The notes beneath the pieces were generated by a model that saw only the letters and a list, made by a program, of their open reading frames with translations, searched no databases and was not told the origin of the DNA. From Verrucomicrobiota bacterium (GTDB lineage Bacteria > Verrucomicrobiota > Verrucomicrobiia > Opitutales > UBA953), in contig JAPLTV010000058.1 in NCBI GenBank assembly GCA_026397955.1, positions 1-38,336 of the forward strand: a stretch of 38,336 nucleotides of DNA, read 5' to 3'. This document shows positions 7,906 through 16,604 of this stretch, piece after piece (within the stretch, counting starts at the first letter, position 1; each line of letters starts with the position of its first letter). The translations under genes and the position numbers were made by a program.

Positions 7906-7922
7906 GGTGGGTCAAATAGATT
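7895..7922 (+). promoter_or_regulatory. Putative sigma-70-like promoter of the efflux operon
   Basis: TTGCGA at 7895-7900 and TAGATT at 7917-7922 are 16 bases apart and resemble -35 and -10 boxes. Transcription would start about 7 bases further on, at or next to the ATG at 7930, implying a leaderless message. The -10 box overlaps the left edge of the operator. Assigned by eye. Confidence 0.4.
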
Positions 7923-7946
7923 TACATACATGTCTGTATGTAAATC
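7919..7946. promoter_or_regulatory. TetR/AcrR-type operator palindrome
   Basis: A perfect 12-bp inverted repeat (GATTTACATACA and its complement) flanks a 4-base centre TGTC. The inner TACATACA...TGTATGTA matches the half-site pattern I recall for E. coli AcrR. It lies between the divergent TetR and efflux genes. Its centre contains the ATG assigned to the membrane fusion protein, so bound repressor would cover both the -10 region and the start codon. Confidence 0.88.
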
Positions 7947-9060
7947 CAGGGCTGTCGAGGTCCTTCTCTCTTTCTCCCTCCTGACTATCCTGTCGGGGTG
8001 CAAGCCGGCCGAGGCGCCGGTGATGCCTCCTCCCGTGGTGAATCTCCAGGTCGTGAACCCGGCTCCCGTGCCCCAGGTCGTCGAGCTGACGGCCCAGGTC
8101 GAGGGTAGCCGCGAGGTCGAGGTCCGCGCCCGCGTCACGGGTATTCTCCTTGCCCAGTCTTATCAGGAAGGTGCCGCCGTGAAGGCGGGCGACCTGCTCT
8201 TCAAGATCGACCCGGCTCCCTATGAGGTAGCGCTGTCGCTCGCCAAGGCCCAGCTACTCCAGGAGAAGGCCCGCTTCGAGCAGGCTTCGGCCGAGGCTGT
8301 CCGTCAGGCCGCCTTGCTCAAGGCGAACGCCGCGAGCGCCAAGGAGGCCGCCGACAGCAAGTCGACCGCCGCCGCCGCGGAAGCTGCCCGCGATGTCGCC
8401 GCCGCCAAGGTGCGCGCCGCTGAGCTGGACCTTTCCTACTGCGAAGTGCGCGCGCCGATTGCCGGCTTCACGGGTCGCCTGAATCGCTCTGAAGGTTCGC
8501 TCGTGTCGCCTGGTACCGAGAGCCTGCTCACTACCGTCGTGCAGCGCGACCAGGTCTGGGTGCGCTTCGGCCTTTCCGAGCAGCAGTTCGCGCGCCTCTT
8601 CCAGGGCGACGCCGCCGCCGCCACGCAGGCCGCCGTCGAGGTGCTGCTTCCGGACGGGTCCGCTTATCCCGCCGCCGGCAAGGTGAACTTCGTCGCCGCC
8701 CAAGTCGAATCCCGCCTCGGCACCGTGCAGATGCGCGCCGAGTTCGCGAACCCGAAGGCCGTACTCCTGCCTGGTCAGTACGTGCGCGTCCGCGTCCGCG
8801 GTCGCATCTTGCCCGCCGCGTTCGTCATTCCCTCCGCCACGCTGATGCAGTCGACGCAGGGACGTTTCGTCTGGCTTGCCGACGACAAGAACCTCGCCGT
8901 CATGGCCCCCGTGGTCGTCGATGAGATTACCGGACCGACCGCCGTGATCCTGAGCGGCCTCAAGGCCGGCGACCGCCTGGTCACCGACAACCTTCAGAAA
9001 GTCCGACCCGGCGCACCCGTCGTGCCGCGTCCCGCTGTTGTCACTCCTTCCGCCAAGTAA
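7930..9060 (+). CDS. RND efflux membrane fusion lipoprotein (AcrA/MexA type)
   Basis: This is the periplasmic adaptor of a tripartite drug-efflux pump, linking the inner-membrane pump to the outer-membrane channel. The chosen start at 7930 gives 376 residues with a lipoprotein signal: basic N-terminus (K5, R7), hydrophobic core, and lipobox L-S-G-C with C24. Next come the lipoyl/barrel-sandwich half (VEVRARVTGILLAQSYQEGAAVKAG), an alanine-rich alpha-hairpin, the second lipoyl half (YCEVRAPIAGFTGR) and beta-barrel and membrane-proximal domains. The frame is open far upstream into the opposing TetR gene, but the signal peptide fixes the start. That ATG lies inside the operator palindrome and has no Shine-Dalgarno sequence, suggesting a leaderless mRNA. 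The pump gene follows after 9 bases. Confidence 0.93.
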   Translation: MSVCKSRAVEVLLSFSLLTILSGCKPAEAPVMPPPVVNLQVVNPAPVPQVVELTAQVEGSREVEVRARVTGILLAQSYQEGAAVKAGDLLFKIDPAPYEVALSLAKAQLLQEKARFEQASAEAVRQAALLKANAASAKEAADSKSTAAAAEAARDVAAAKVRAAELDLSYCEVRAPIAGFTGRLNRSEGSLVSPGTESLLTTVVQRDQVWVRFGLSEQQFARLFQGDAAAATQAAVEVLLPDGSAYPAAGKVNFVAAQVESRLGTVQMRAEFANPKAVLLPGQYVRVRVRGRILPAAFVIPSATLMQSTQGRFVWLADDKNLAVMAPVVVDEITGPTAVILSGLKAGDRLVTDNLQKVRPGAPVVPRPAVVTPSAK

Positions 9061-9069
9061 AGCACCCCG

Positions 9070-12000
9070 ATGTCCTGGGAATTCTTCGTCCGTCGGCCCA
9101 TCTTCGCGTCCGTCCTCTCGCTGATCATCGTGTTGGCGGGCCTGCTCGCGTTCAAGGTGCTGCCCGTCGCGCAGTATCCCCAGATCGCTCCGCCCGTCGC
9201 CACCATCACCGTCTCGTACCTCGGCGCCTCGGCCGAGACCTTGATCAAGACCGTCGCCGCGCCGATCGAGGAGGAGATTAACGGCACCGACAACCTGCTG
9301 TATTATTCCTCCAACGCGTCGTCGACCGGCCTGCTGACGATCAACGTCACCTTCGAGCCCGGCTCGGACCCGGATCTCTGCATCATCAACCTCACGAACC
9401 GCGTGAAGATTGCGGAGTCGCGCCTGCCGGACGACGCCCGCCGCCTGGGCGTCATCGTGAAGAAGCGCTCCAACGACATCCTCATGGCGATGTCGGTCAT
9501 CTCACGCGACGGCACGCGTGATTCGATCTACCTCAGCAACTACGCCTCCATTAATCTCGTCGACGAGATCAAGCGCGTCCCTGGGGTCGGTGACGCCGGC
9601 GTGTTCGGCGCCCGCGACTACTCGATGCGCGTCTGGCTGCAGCCGGACAAGATGTCGCGCCTTGGCGTGACCACGGGCGACGTCACGAAGGCCATCCGCG
9701 CGACGAATAACCAGTACGCCGCCGGCCGCCTCGGTCAGGAGCCCACGCCCGATGGCCAGGCCTTCTCCGTGCCGATCATCACCGCCGGCCGTCTCTCGAC
9801 GCCGGAAGAGTTCGGCGAGATCATCATTCGCTCCGCCGGCGCCGCCGGCACGCTGCGTCTGCGCGACGTGGCCCGCCTCGAGCTCGGCGCCCAGAGCTAC
9901 GAGCAGCAGGCGACGCTCGACGGCAAGACCGCCGTCGGCATCCGCATCTTCCTCGCCCCCGGCGCCAACGCGTTGGACGTCGCCGACGCCGTGAAGGCCA
10001 AGGTCGCCACGCTGTCCAAGCGCTTCCCGGCCGGCGTCGACTACGAAATCCCCTTTGACACCACGCGTTTCGTGAAGGCCTCCATTACCGAGGTCGAGCA
10101 CACGCTCTTCGAGGCCGGCATCCTCGTCGTCCTGGTCGTCTTCCTCTTCCTCGGCAGCTGGCGCGCGACGCTCATCCCGATGCTGGCCGTACCAGTCTCG
10201 CTCATCGGCACCTTCGCGGGCCTGTGGCTTTTCGGCTTCGGTATTAACACCCTGACGCTCTTCGCGATGGTCATCGCCATCGGCATCGTCGTGGACGACG
10301 CGATCGTGATGCTCGAGAACGTCGAGCGCCTGATGCATGAGAAGGGCATGTCGCCGTTCGACGCCGCCATCGCCTCCGTGCGCGAAGTCAGCGGTGCGAT
10401 TGTCGCGATCGTGCTCGTGCTCGTCTCGGTCTTCCTGCCGGTGGCCTTCCTCGGCGGCATCGCCGGCGCCCTCTACCGTCAGTTCGCCATCACCGTGGCC
10501 GTCGCGGTCGTCATCTCGGGCTTCGTCGCCCTGACCCTCACGCCCGCGCTGTGCGCCCTGATCCTGCGTCCGCGCGACGCCGAAGCGCCGCACGGCAACG
10601 CTTTCCTCCGCTGGTTTGAGGCCCGCTTTAATTCTGTCGCCGCCTGGCATGGTCGCACCGTGCGCTGGCTGCTCGGTCACCCCAAGGCCGCCCTGGGTAT
10701 CTTCCTCGCGATCCTCGTCGCCAACGTCGTGCTCATCCGCCTGATTCCGCGGGGTTTCATCCCTTCGGAAGACCAAGGCTACGTCCTCGGTGTGGTCTCC
10801 CTGCCCGACGGTGCGAGCGTCTCGCGCACCCGTACCTACATGGCGGAGATCGTGCCTGAGATCATGGCCACGCCCGCCCCGAAGAGCGAGGTGTTCCATG
10901 CCTTCGCCATTAGCGGCTTCGACCTCATCGGCGGCGGCGAGAAGACCAACGCCGGCACGATCTTCATTCCGCTGATTCCGTGGGACCAGCGCAAATACAG
11001 TTCGGAACAACTCAGCGGCATGCTCACCGGCGCGGCCGCCAAGTCCAGCAAGGGTATGTGCTTCGTCGTGAACCCTCCGCCGATCCGCGGCATCGGCTCC
11101 GCCGGCGGCTTCGAGTTCTATCTCCAGGCGCGCGATGACGACGATCCGGCCAAGCTCGGCAAGGTGCTCGACGGCCTACTGGCCGCCCTGCGCAAACGTC
11201 CCGAACTCTCTGGTATCAACACCTTCTACCGCACGACCGTCCCGCAATACGCCGCGGACGTCGATCAGGTGCGCGCGGCCGCCCTCGGTATCCCGTTGCC
11301 TGATATCTACGACGCGCTCCAGACCACGATTGGTTCGGTCTACGTCAACGACTTCACCCGTGCCGGCCGAACCTATCGCGTGCTCATGCAGTCGGAGCCC
11401 TCCGACCGTATGGCTTTGAAGGACATCGGTCGCGTGCATGTGCGCGCTAATGACGGCGCCATGGTACCGCTGACCTCGCTCGTGACCGTGCGCGAAAGTT
11501 ACGGCCCCGACCAGATCGAGCGTTACCAGGGCTTTGTGGCTGCGCGCGTCATCGGCGGTAGCGTCCCGGGCGTGAGCTCGAGCGACGCGTTACGCATCGT
11601 CGAGGAGACCGCGGCGGAGAACCTGCCGCCCGGCTATGAGCTCGATTGGACCGCGCAGGCCCTGCAGGAGAAACGGTCGGCCTCCTCGGCCGTGCCCGCC
11701 TTCTCGATGGCGCTGCTGATGGTGTTCCTGATCCTCGCCGCCCTTTATGAGAAGTGGTCGCTCCCCGTGGGCGTCATCCTGACTGTGCCGTTCGCGCTCC
11801 TCGGCGCGCTCGTCGCGATCTTCGTCCGCGGCAGCGCCAACGACATCTACTTCCAGATTGGCCTCGTGACGCTCATCGGCCTTGCGGCCAAGAACGCCAT
11901 CCTGATCGTCGAGTTCGCCGTCAAGGCGCGCGACGAGGGTAAGAACGCCGCCGAAGCGGCGATCGAGGCGGCCCGCATCCGTTTCCGTCCGCTTGTCATG

Positions 12001-12186
12001 ACCTCCATGGCTTTCGTACTCGGGGTCGTCCCGCTCGTCATCGCCGCCGGCGCTGGGGCCGGCGCCCGCCGCTCGATGGGTACGGGCGTCTTCGGTGGCA
12101 TGCTCTTCGACACCTTTGTGGCCACGCTCTTCATCCCATTGTTCTTCAAAGTCCTCACCGGCGACCGCAAGGAGCCCCGCGCATGA
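9070..12186 (+). CDS. RND multidrug efflux pump, inner-membrane transporter (AcrB/MexB, HAE1 type)
   Basis: The 1038-residue proton-driven pump has the standard length and layout: TM1 after FFVRRPIFA, a large periplasmic porter/docking domain, TM2-TM6, a second periplasmic domain, and TM8-TM12. The proton-relay residues are present: D409-D410 in TM4 (GIVVDDAIVMLENVER) and K941 in TM10 (AAKNAILIVEF). It takes up hydrophobic or amphiphilic compounds from the periplasm and inner membrane and passes them to the outer-membrane channel. It is the second gene of the operon and overlaps the outer-membrane factor gene by 4 bases (ATGA). A long antisense open frame within it is a composition artefact. 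Confidence 0.97.
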   Translation: MSWEFFVRRPIFASVLSLIIVLAGLLAFKVLPVAQYPQIAPPVATITVSYLGASAETLIKTVAAPIEEEINGTDNLLYYSSNASSTGLLTINVTFEPGSDPDLCIINLTNRVKIAESRLPDDARRLGVIVKKRSNDILMAMSVISRDGTRDSIYLSNYASINLVDEIKRVPGVGDAGVFGARDYSMRVWLQPDKMSRLGVTTGDVTKAIRATNNQYAAGRLGQEPTPDGQAFSVPIITAGRLSTPEEFGEIIIRSAGAAGTLRLRDVARLELGAQSYEQQATLDGKTAVGIRIFLAPGANALDVADAVKAKVATLSKRFPAGVDYEIPFDTTRFVKASITEVEHTLFEAGILVVLVVFLFLGSWRATLIPMLAVPVSLIGTFAGLWLFGFGINTLTLFAMVIAIGIVVDDAIVMLENVERLMHEKGMSPFDAAIASVREVSGAIVAIVLVLVSVFLPVAFLGGIAGALYRQFAITVAVAVVISGFVALTLTPALCALILRPRDAEAPHGNAFLRWFEARFNSVAAWHGRTVRWLLGHPKAALGIFLAILVANVVLIRLIPRGFIPSEDQGYVLGVVSLPDGASVSRTRTYMAEIVPEIMATPAPKSEVFHAFAISGFDLIGGGEKTNAGTIFIPLIPWDQRKYSSEQLSGMLTGAAAKSSKGMCFVVNPPPIRGIGSAGGFEFYLQARDDDDPAKLGKVLDGLLAALRKRPELSGINTFYRTTVPQYAADVDQVRAAALGIPLPDIYDALQTTIGSVYVNDFTRAGRTYRVLMQSEPSDRMALKDIGRVHVRANDGAMVPLTSLVTVRESYGPDQIERYQGFVAARVIGGSVPGVSSSDALRIVEETAAENLPPGYELDWTAQALQEKRSASSAVPAFSMALLMVFLILAALYEKWSLPVGVILTVPFALLGALVAIFVRGSANDIYFQIGLVTLIGLAAKNAILIVEFAVKARDEGKNAAEAAIEAARIRFRPLVMTSMAFVLGVVPLVIAAGAGAGARRSMGTGVFGGMLFDTFVATLFIPLFFKVLTGDRKEPRA

Positions 12187-13580
12187 GCAAGACCTTATCC
12201 CTGGCGCTGGTTGCCTGCCTGCTCACCGGCTGTGCGGTGGGTCCGGATTATCAGCGACCCTCGCTGCCGTCCGCCGCGTCCTTTCCAGAAGGGAAGGGCG
12301 GCCGCACGACCATCGCTTCCGATTGGTGGGCTGGACTTGGCGACGCTCGCCTGATCCCGCTCGTCGAGCAGGCACTTAAGAATAACACCGATGTCCGTAT
12401 CGCCGCTGGTCGCGTCGAGGAGGCTGCGGCCGGCCTCGCCGATGTTGCGGGCGCGCAGTTGCCGGCAATCACCGGCGGCGGCAGCGCCACGCGTAACGTG
12501 GTCAGCAATGACGCCTATACCTCAATCTCGTCGTTTGGCCGGACCCGTAACGATTTCACCGCCGGCCTCTCCACTACCTTCGAGCTCGATTTCTGGGGCA
12601 AGCTGCGTCGCGCGAGCGAAGCCGCCCGCGCCCAACTGCTGAGCGCCGACGAAGCCCGCCATCAGGTCGAACTCGGCGTCGTCTCCTCTGTCGTGAAGGC
12701 TTACGCCTTGGTTCGTTCGGCCGATATCCAGCAGGCTTCCGCGCAGGAACTGCTCGCTGTCCGCGACGAAGAACTTCGCATCATCCAGCAGCGCACCCAG
12801 GTCGGCGCCGCCGGTGCCAACGAGATTGCGCAGGCTGAAGTGGCCCGCTCCGCCGCGGTCTCAGCGCTTTCAGACGCGCGTCGTTCGCGTGCGCAGGCCG
12901 AGCATCTCCTTGGTTTCCTCGTCGGCACCCCTGACCTCGTGCTGAAGACCCAGCTCGCCGCCCAGGGCACCACGCCGCCGCCGCCGGCCACGGGCCTACC
13001 CGCTGACCTGTTGCGTCGTCGCCCTGACGTCGTCGCCGCCGAGCAGGCGCTGATCGCCGCCAACGCCCGTATCGGCTACGCCAAGGCCGCCTACTTCCCG
13101 ACCTTCTCGCTCACCGGCGCCGTCGGGGCCGAGAGCAAGGAGTTCACCTCGGTCTTTGGCCAGGGTAACGGGACTTCGTTGCTGGGACTGAACATGAGCG
13201 TGCCGATCTTTGATTTCGGTCGCACGACCGCCAAGGTGGACGCCGCCATCGCGGCCCAGCATCTGGCCGCCGCCGCTTATGAGAAGGCCGTCCTGAATGC
13301 TTTCCGTGAGGTGCGCGATGCGTTGACCGACGTCCGTGAGACCATGGCGTCGGCGCAGGCCGCCGCCCGTCGCGAGCAGGCCGCCCGCGAGGCTTTCCGC
13401 ATCGCCCAGGAGCGCCGCAAGCAGGGGCAGCTCGACCCCTTGGAGTTTCTGGCCGCCCGCCGTCTGCTGGCCGAATCACAGGTCGCCGTCGCGCGGGTCC
13501 GCTTGGATCGCCTCGGCGCCCAGGTCGATCTCGTCAAGGCGCTCGGTGGTGCCCGCCCCGACGTCGTACCGGCCAAGTAG
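12183..13580 (+). CDS. RND efflux outer-membrane factor lipoprotein (OprM/NodT type)
   Basis: The 465-residue product starts with a lipoprotein signal (lipobox L-L-T-G-C, C17) followed by AVGPDYQRP, the typical mature start of OprM/NodT proteins. It contains two OEP repeats with long helices, including FWGKLRRASEAARAQLL and RRRPDVVAAEQALIAANARIGYAKAAYFPT. It would trimerise into the TolC-like channel that completes the pump encoded by the two preceding genes. Start and pump stop overlap in ATGA, which points to translational coupling. The gap to the next gene is 48 bases and I see no strong terminator in it. Confidence 0.95.
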   Translation: MSKTLSLALVACLLTGCAVGPDYQRPSLPSAASFPEGKGGRTTIASDWWAGLGDARLIPLVEQALKNNTDVRIAAGRVEEAAAGLADVAGAQLPAITGGGSATRNVVSNDAYTSISSFGRTRNDFTAGLSTTFELDFWGKLRRASEAARAQLLSADEARHQVELGVVSSVVKAYALVRSADIQQASAQELLAVRDEELRIIQQRTQVGAAGANEIAQAEVARSAAVSALSDARRSRAQAEHLLGFLVGTPDLVLKTQLAAQGTTPPPPATGLPADLLRRRPDVVAAEQALIAANARIGYAKAAYFPTFSLTGAVGAESKEFTSVFGQGNGTSLLGLNMSVPIFDFGRTTAKVDAAIAAQHLAAAAYEKAVLNAFREVRDALTDVRETMASAQAAARREQAAREAFRIAQERRKQGQLDPLEFLAARRLLAESQVAVARVRLDRLGAQVDLVKALGGARPDVVPAK

Positions 13581-13628
13581 GCCTTCGGCTAGGATTGCCA
13601 ACGCCGCCGGGTTGCGGTGAGGTGAGGC

Positions 13629-15005
13629 ATGCCCGCCCAGCCTGAGCTCTGGTCTGAACTCGCCGCTGCGATGTCGGCGGACCGTTTCCTGCTGGTCGGC
13701 ACCTTGATCTTCTTCGCCGCGGTCGCGCATGCGTTCCTGTGTCCGTCCATCGCGCGGGCCGCGCACACCGCGGAGAAGCAGGGAGGACTCAAGGGTGCGA
13801 CGCTGCACCTGCTCGGCGAAGTCGAGGCCGTGTTTGGTCTCTGGGCGATCGTGCTTTTCCTCCTGATGGTCTGCTGGCCGGGCAAGGGATGGGTTTTCGC
13901 GACGCGTTACGTCGAAAGCGGCGAATACGTGGCCACCGCCGCGGACGGCCCTTCCAAGTTCGTCGAACCTCTTTTCGTCTTCGTCATCATGGTCATGGCC
14001 GCATCGAAGCCCGTGATGGCCTTGGCGGCGGGACTGCTCGGAGGCATCGGCCGGATCTTCGGCGGTTCCGCGACCGCGCATTGGTTCGTGGTGCTCACCC
14101 TCGCGCCGCTGATGGGCTCGCTGATCACCGAACCCGCTGCGATGACGATCGGCGCGATGCTACTTTCGGCCCAGTTCTACAGGCTGAAACCTTCCGAGCC
14201 CTTGCGTTACGCTACCTTGGCCCTGCTGTTCGTCAACGTCTCCGTCGGCGGCGCGCTGACGCATTTCGCCGCGCCGCCCGTCGTGATGGTCGCCGCGAAA
14301 TGGGGTTGGGGTCTGAAGGACGTTTTTGCGCATTTCGGCGTCGCCGCGCTCGTCTCAATCCTGCTTTCGAACCTCACTTACCTAATCTGGTTCCGGCGCG
14401 AGCTCGCCGCGCTCAAGGGGACGGTGGAGAAGGGCGAGACTGAGCCGTCGATGCCGGCTTGGGTCGTCGTCTTCCATCTCGCCTGTATGGTCTGGACGGT
14501 CCTGATGCTCACCGAGCATCGTCCGGTCCTGATGTTGGGAGGGTTCTTGGTTTTCCTGGCGTTCACCACGGCGACTTCCCGCTGGCAGCCCGCTCCTGGG
14601 CTACGCGGACCAGCGCTCGTCGGTTTCTTCCTGGCCGGACTCGTCGTGCTTGGGGGAGTCCAGGGGTGGTGGATCTCGCCGGTCCTTGGGCGGATGGGGG
14701 AGGGCGCTTTACTCGCCGTGTCGACTTTCCTGACCGCCTTCAACGACAACGCCGCGGTCACTTATCTGGCCTCGCAGGTTCCGGCTTTCTCGGTGGCCGG
14801 CCCGGAGGCGGAGGCCTTGCGGCATGCCGTCTTGGCCGGGGCCTTGGCGGGGGGTGGATTGACCGTCATCGCCAACGCGCCCAACCCGGCCGGCCAGTCG
14901 ATCCTTTCTCCGTGGTTCCCCGAGGGGGTTTCGGCCTGGCGGCTATTTGTTTGGGCATTGGCTCCTACCGGTCTGGCTCTCGGGTGCTTTATTTGGCTCA
15001 AGTGA
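13629..15005 (+). CDS. Putative Na+/H+ antiporter (PF07399-like integral membrane protein)
   Basis: The 458-residue protein has about 11-12 hydrophobic segments. Conserved-looking polar motifs in membrane regions include GSLITEPAAMTIGAMLLS (about 159-176), VGGALTHFAAPPVVMVA and FNDNAAVTYLASQVP, where acidic and amide residues could bind and move cations. It resembles the bacterial family annotated as putative Na+/H+ antiporter (Na_H_antiport_2), which belongs to the ion-transporter superfamily. It follows the efflux operon on the same strand by 48 bases and could be read through from it, but a link to drug efflux is unproven. An alternative is an arsenite- or anion-type transporter of the same superfamily. 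Confidence 0.75.
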   Translation: MPAQPELWSELAAAMSADRFLLVGTLIFFAAVAHAFLCPSIARAAHTAEKQGGLKGATLHLLGEVEAVFGLWAIVLFLLMVCWPGKGWVFATRYVESGEYVATAADGPSKFVEPLFVFVIMVMAASKPVMALAAGLLGGIGRIFGGSATAHWFVVLTLAPLMGSLITEPAAMTIGAMLLSAQFYRLKPSEPLRYATLALLFVNVSVGGALTHFAAPPVVMVAAKWGWGLKDVFAHFGVAALVSILLSNLTYLIWFRRELAALKGTVEKGETEPSMPAWVVVFHLACMVWTVLMLTEHRPVLMLGGFLVFLAFTTATSRWQPAPGLRGPALVGFFLAGLVVLGGVQGWWISPVLGRMGEGALLAVSTFLTAFNDNAAVTYLASQVPAFSVAGPEAEALRHAVLAGALAGGGLTVIANAPNPAGQSILSPWFPEGVSAWRLFVWALAPTGLALGCFIWLK

Positions 15006-15043
15006 AGGGGGGTTGGGTGGCGAAAGAGGGCGGTTTTTGACTG

Positions 15044-15071
15044 TTCAACCGGGCCAAGGGACGCGTAGAAT
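15044..15071 (+). promoter_or_regulatory. Possible promoter of the pseudopilin cassette
   Basis: TTCAAC (15044-15049) and TAGAAT (15066-15071) are 16 bases apart, 31 bases before the first pseudopilin ATG. The -10 is good and the -35 weak. The leader that follows is C/T-rich with no Shine-Dalgarno sequence. Confidence 0.35.
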
Positions 15072-15101
15072 GGTCTCTCCCCAATCCCACCCCGATTTTC
15101 C

Positions 15102-15764
15102 ATGACTCCTCGTCGTCGCGCCGGTTTCACCCTGATCGAACTCCTCACGGTCATTGCCATCATCGGTATCCTGTCGGCCGCCTTGTTCCCGGCGATCCGC
15201 GGGGTCCGTAAGAAGGCCCAGCAGTCGTCCGCCACGACCGCCTTTACCCAGTGGGCCGGCGGCATCACCCGCTATAAGCAGGTCTACGGTTTCTATCCTA
15301 ATATCGGCGCCGCCTACGACTCGTCCAAGGACAGCATCCATCTCCTCGAAGACCCCGCGACCAACCTCAAGTTCGTCAAGACCATGTCCGGCCGACTGCC
15401 GACCGGCACCGCCCTGTCGACCGTCGACCGCAAGTCGCTCAACAAGACCGGCGAGGAGTTCTGTTCCTTCGGCAAGGATGATTTCGAAGACCCGGCGAAC
15501 CTGACCGACGCCAGCCTGCTCGTGGATCGTTTCGGCAACCGCAATATCCGCGTTATCTTCGACACGGACAATAACACCAACATCCGCAATATCGTCGCCC
15601 CCAAGGGCGCTGATTCCATGCCGGAAGATATCCGCGCCATCGCGGGCACCAGCGGTATCCCGGCACGCGTCATCATCTTCACCACGGACCTCCAGAGCGA
15701 CTTTTCCAATCTCGAAGGCAGTCCGGATCCCGGTGATTACGCCCAGGTTCTCGCCATCCAATAA
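15102..15764 (+). CDS. Type IV pilin-like / T2SS pseudopilin (GspG-like), cassette gene 1
   Basis: The 220-residue product starts with a class III (prepilin) signal: basic leader M-T-P-R-R-R-A, then G8 and F-T-L-I-E-L-L, with the conserved glutamate at E13 (position 5 of the mature form) and a hydrophobic helix to about residue 30. A prepilin peptidase would cut after G8. The C-terminal domain has the LVDRFGNRNIRVIF stretch reminiscent of the D-x-(W/F)-G-N segment of GspG-like pseudopilins. It is first of four such genes in a row, with the next start overlapping its stop (TAATG). No secretin, ATPase or platform gene is in the window, so the cassette must use machinery encoded elsewhere. Confidence 0.88.
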   Translation: MTPRRRAGFTLIELLTVIAIIGILSAALFPAIRGVRKKAQQSSATTAFTQWAGGITRYKQVYGFYPNIGAAYDSSKDSIHLLEDPATNLKFVKTMSGRLPTGTALSTVDRKSLNKTGEEFCSFGKDDFEDPANLTDASLLVDRFGNRNIRVIFDTDNNTNIRNIVAPKGADSMPEDIRAIAGTSGIPARVIIFTTDLQSDFSNLEGSPDPGDYAQVLAIQ

Positions 15765-16594
15765 TGACCGTCCGTTCCATTGCCCGCAAGGGCTTCACGC
15801 TGGTCGAGCTGCTGGTCGTCATTACGATCATCCTGCTCATCTCCTCGCTGTTCCTCGGCCTCTCGGCTGGTGACGGTGGCGGCCTGCCCGCCGGTCAGCG
15901 CTTCATCGCTTCGTCCATTCGCACCGTGCGGGCGATGGCGCTCATGAACCGTGGACCTGGCACAACTGGCGTCACCTACGCCAACCGCTATCGCCTGCTC
16001 ATCCTGAACGATCCGGACGACGAGGTGAATCACCTCCGCCAGTTCGTCATCGCCGTCGGCGGCGTCAGTTCGGCGGACCTCGGCGGCGTCGATCCGTCCA
16101 CGATCACCAATACCTCGGTCGCTCCCTATAAGTGGTTCTCCCCTGAGCCCGCGCAGCTGCTGCCGACTGGCGTGGTCTTCATTCCTCCCGCCAACGACAC
16201 GCAGACCACCCTATCCATCACCCTCGCGGCCAACACGCGTCGCAGCATCATCGGTCCGCTCGCCGACAACGCCACCACCAACGCGACGGATTCCCCGACG
16301 AGCACGCCGCCGTGGATGATCTACACCCCAACGAACCAGCCCATGGCCCTCAACACCATGACCGCGGACTACAATCCTAAGAAGTGGTTCTACGTCGAGC
16401 TGCAGGGAACTGGGTCTTCCAATCACCTCGGTCGCGTGCTGCTCGTCCTGGCTAAGGGCGTCGTGCGTAACACCGGCTCCGCCAAGGCCATGATTGATAT
16501 CACGTCCGAAAACCAGTTCGCGGCCCTTTCCCTCCGCCCCAACGGCGACGTCTCGATGACCCTTGACGCTGACGAGATGGAGAAGGCCAAGTAA
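15764..16594 (+). CDS. Pseudopilin-like protein, cassette gene 2 (Verru_Chthon protein D-like)
   Basis: The 276-residue product carries a prepilin leader (basic M-T-V-R-S-I-A-R-K, cleavage after G10, then F-T-L-V-E-L-L with E15) and a hydrophobic helix to about residue 33. The rest is soluble and beta-rich, with Pro/Thr-rich segments, and has no motif I can name. From memory of the family, leader type, size and position fit protein D of the cassettes described from Verrucomicrobium and Chthoniobacter; that assignment is tentative. Its start shares a base with the previous stop, so translation is coupled. Confidence 0.82.
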   Translation: MTVRSIARKGFTLVELLVVITIILLISSLFLGLSAGDGGGLPAGQRFIASSIRTVRAMALMNRGPGTTGVTYANRYRLLILNDPDDEVNHLRQFVIAVGGVSSADLGGVDPSTITNTSVAPYKWFSPEPAQLLPTGVVFIPPANDTQTTLSITLAANTRRSIIGPLADNATTNATDSPTSTPPWMIYTPTNQPMALNTMTADYNPKKWFYVELQGTGSSNHLGRVLLVLAKGVVRNTGSAKAMIDITSENQFAALSLRPNGDVSMTLDADEMEKAK

Positions 16595-16604
16595 TTTTCA
16601 ACCG

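Noticed and set aside
9502-11010. Long antisense open frame (about 500 codons) opposite the RND pump gene
   Set aside because: Composition is charged and low-complexity, and it mirrors the high-GC third-position bias of the pump gene, which has full family homology; no start signal or homology.
13581-13628. Terminator between the outer-membrane factor gene and the antiporter gene
   Set aside because: Only a tiny GGCC-ttc-GGCT hairpin without a T tract is present, too weak to call.
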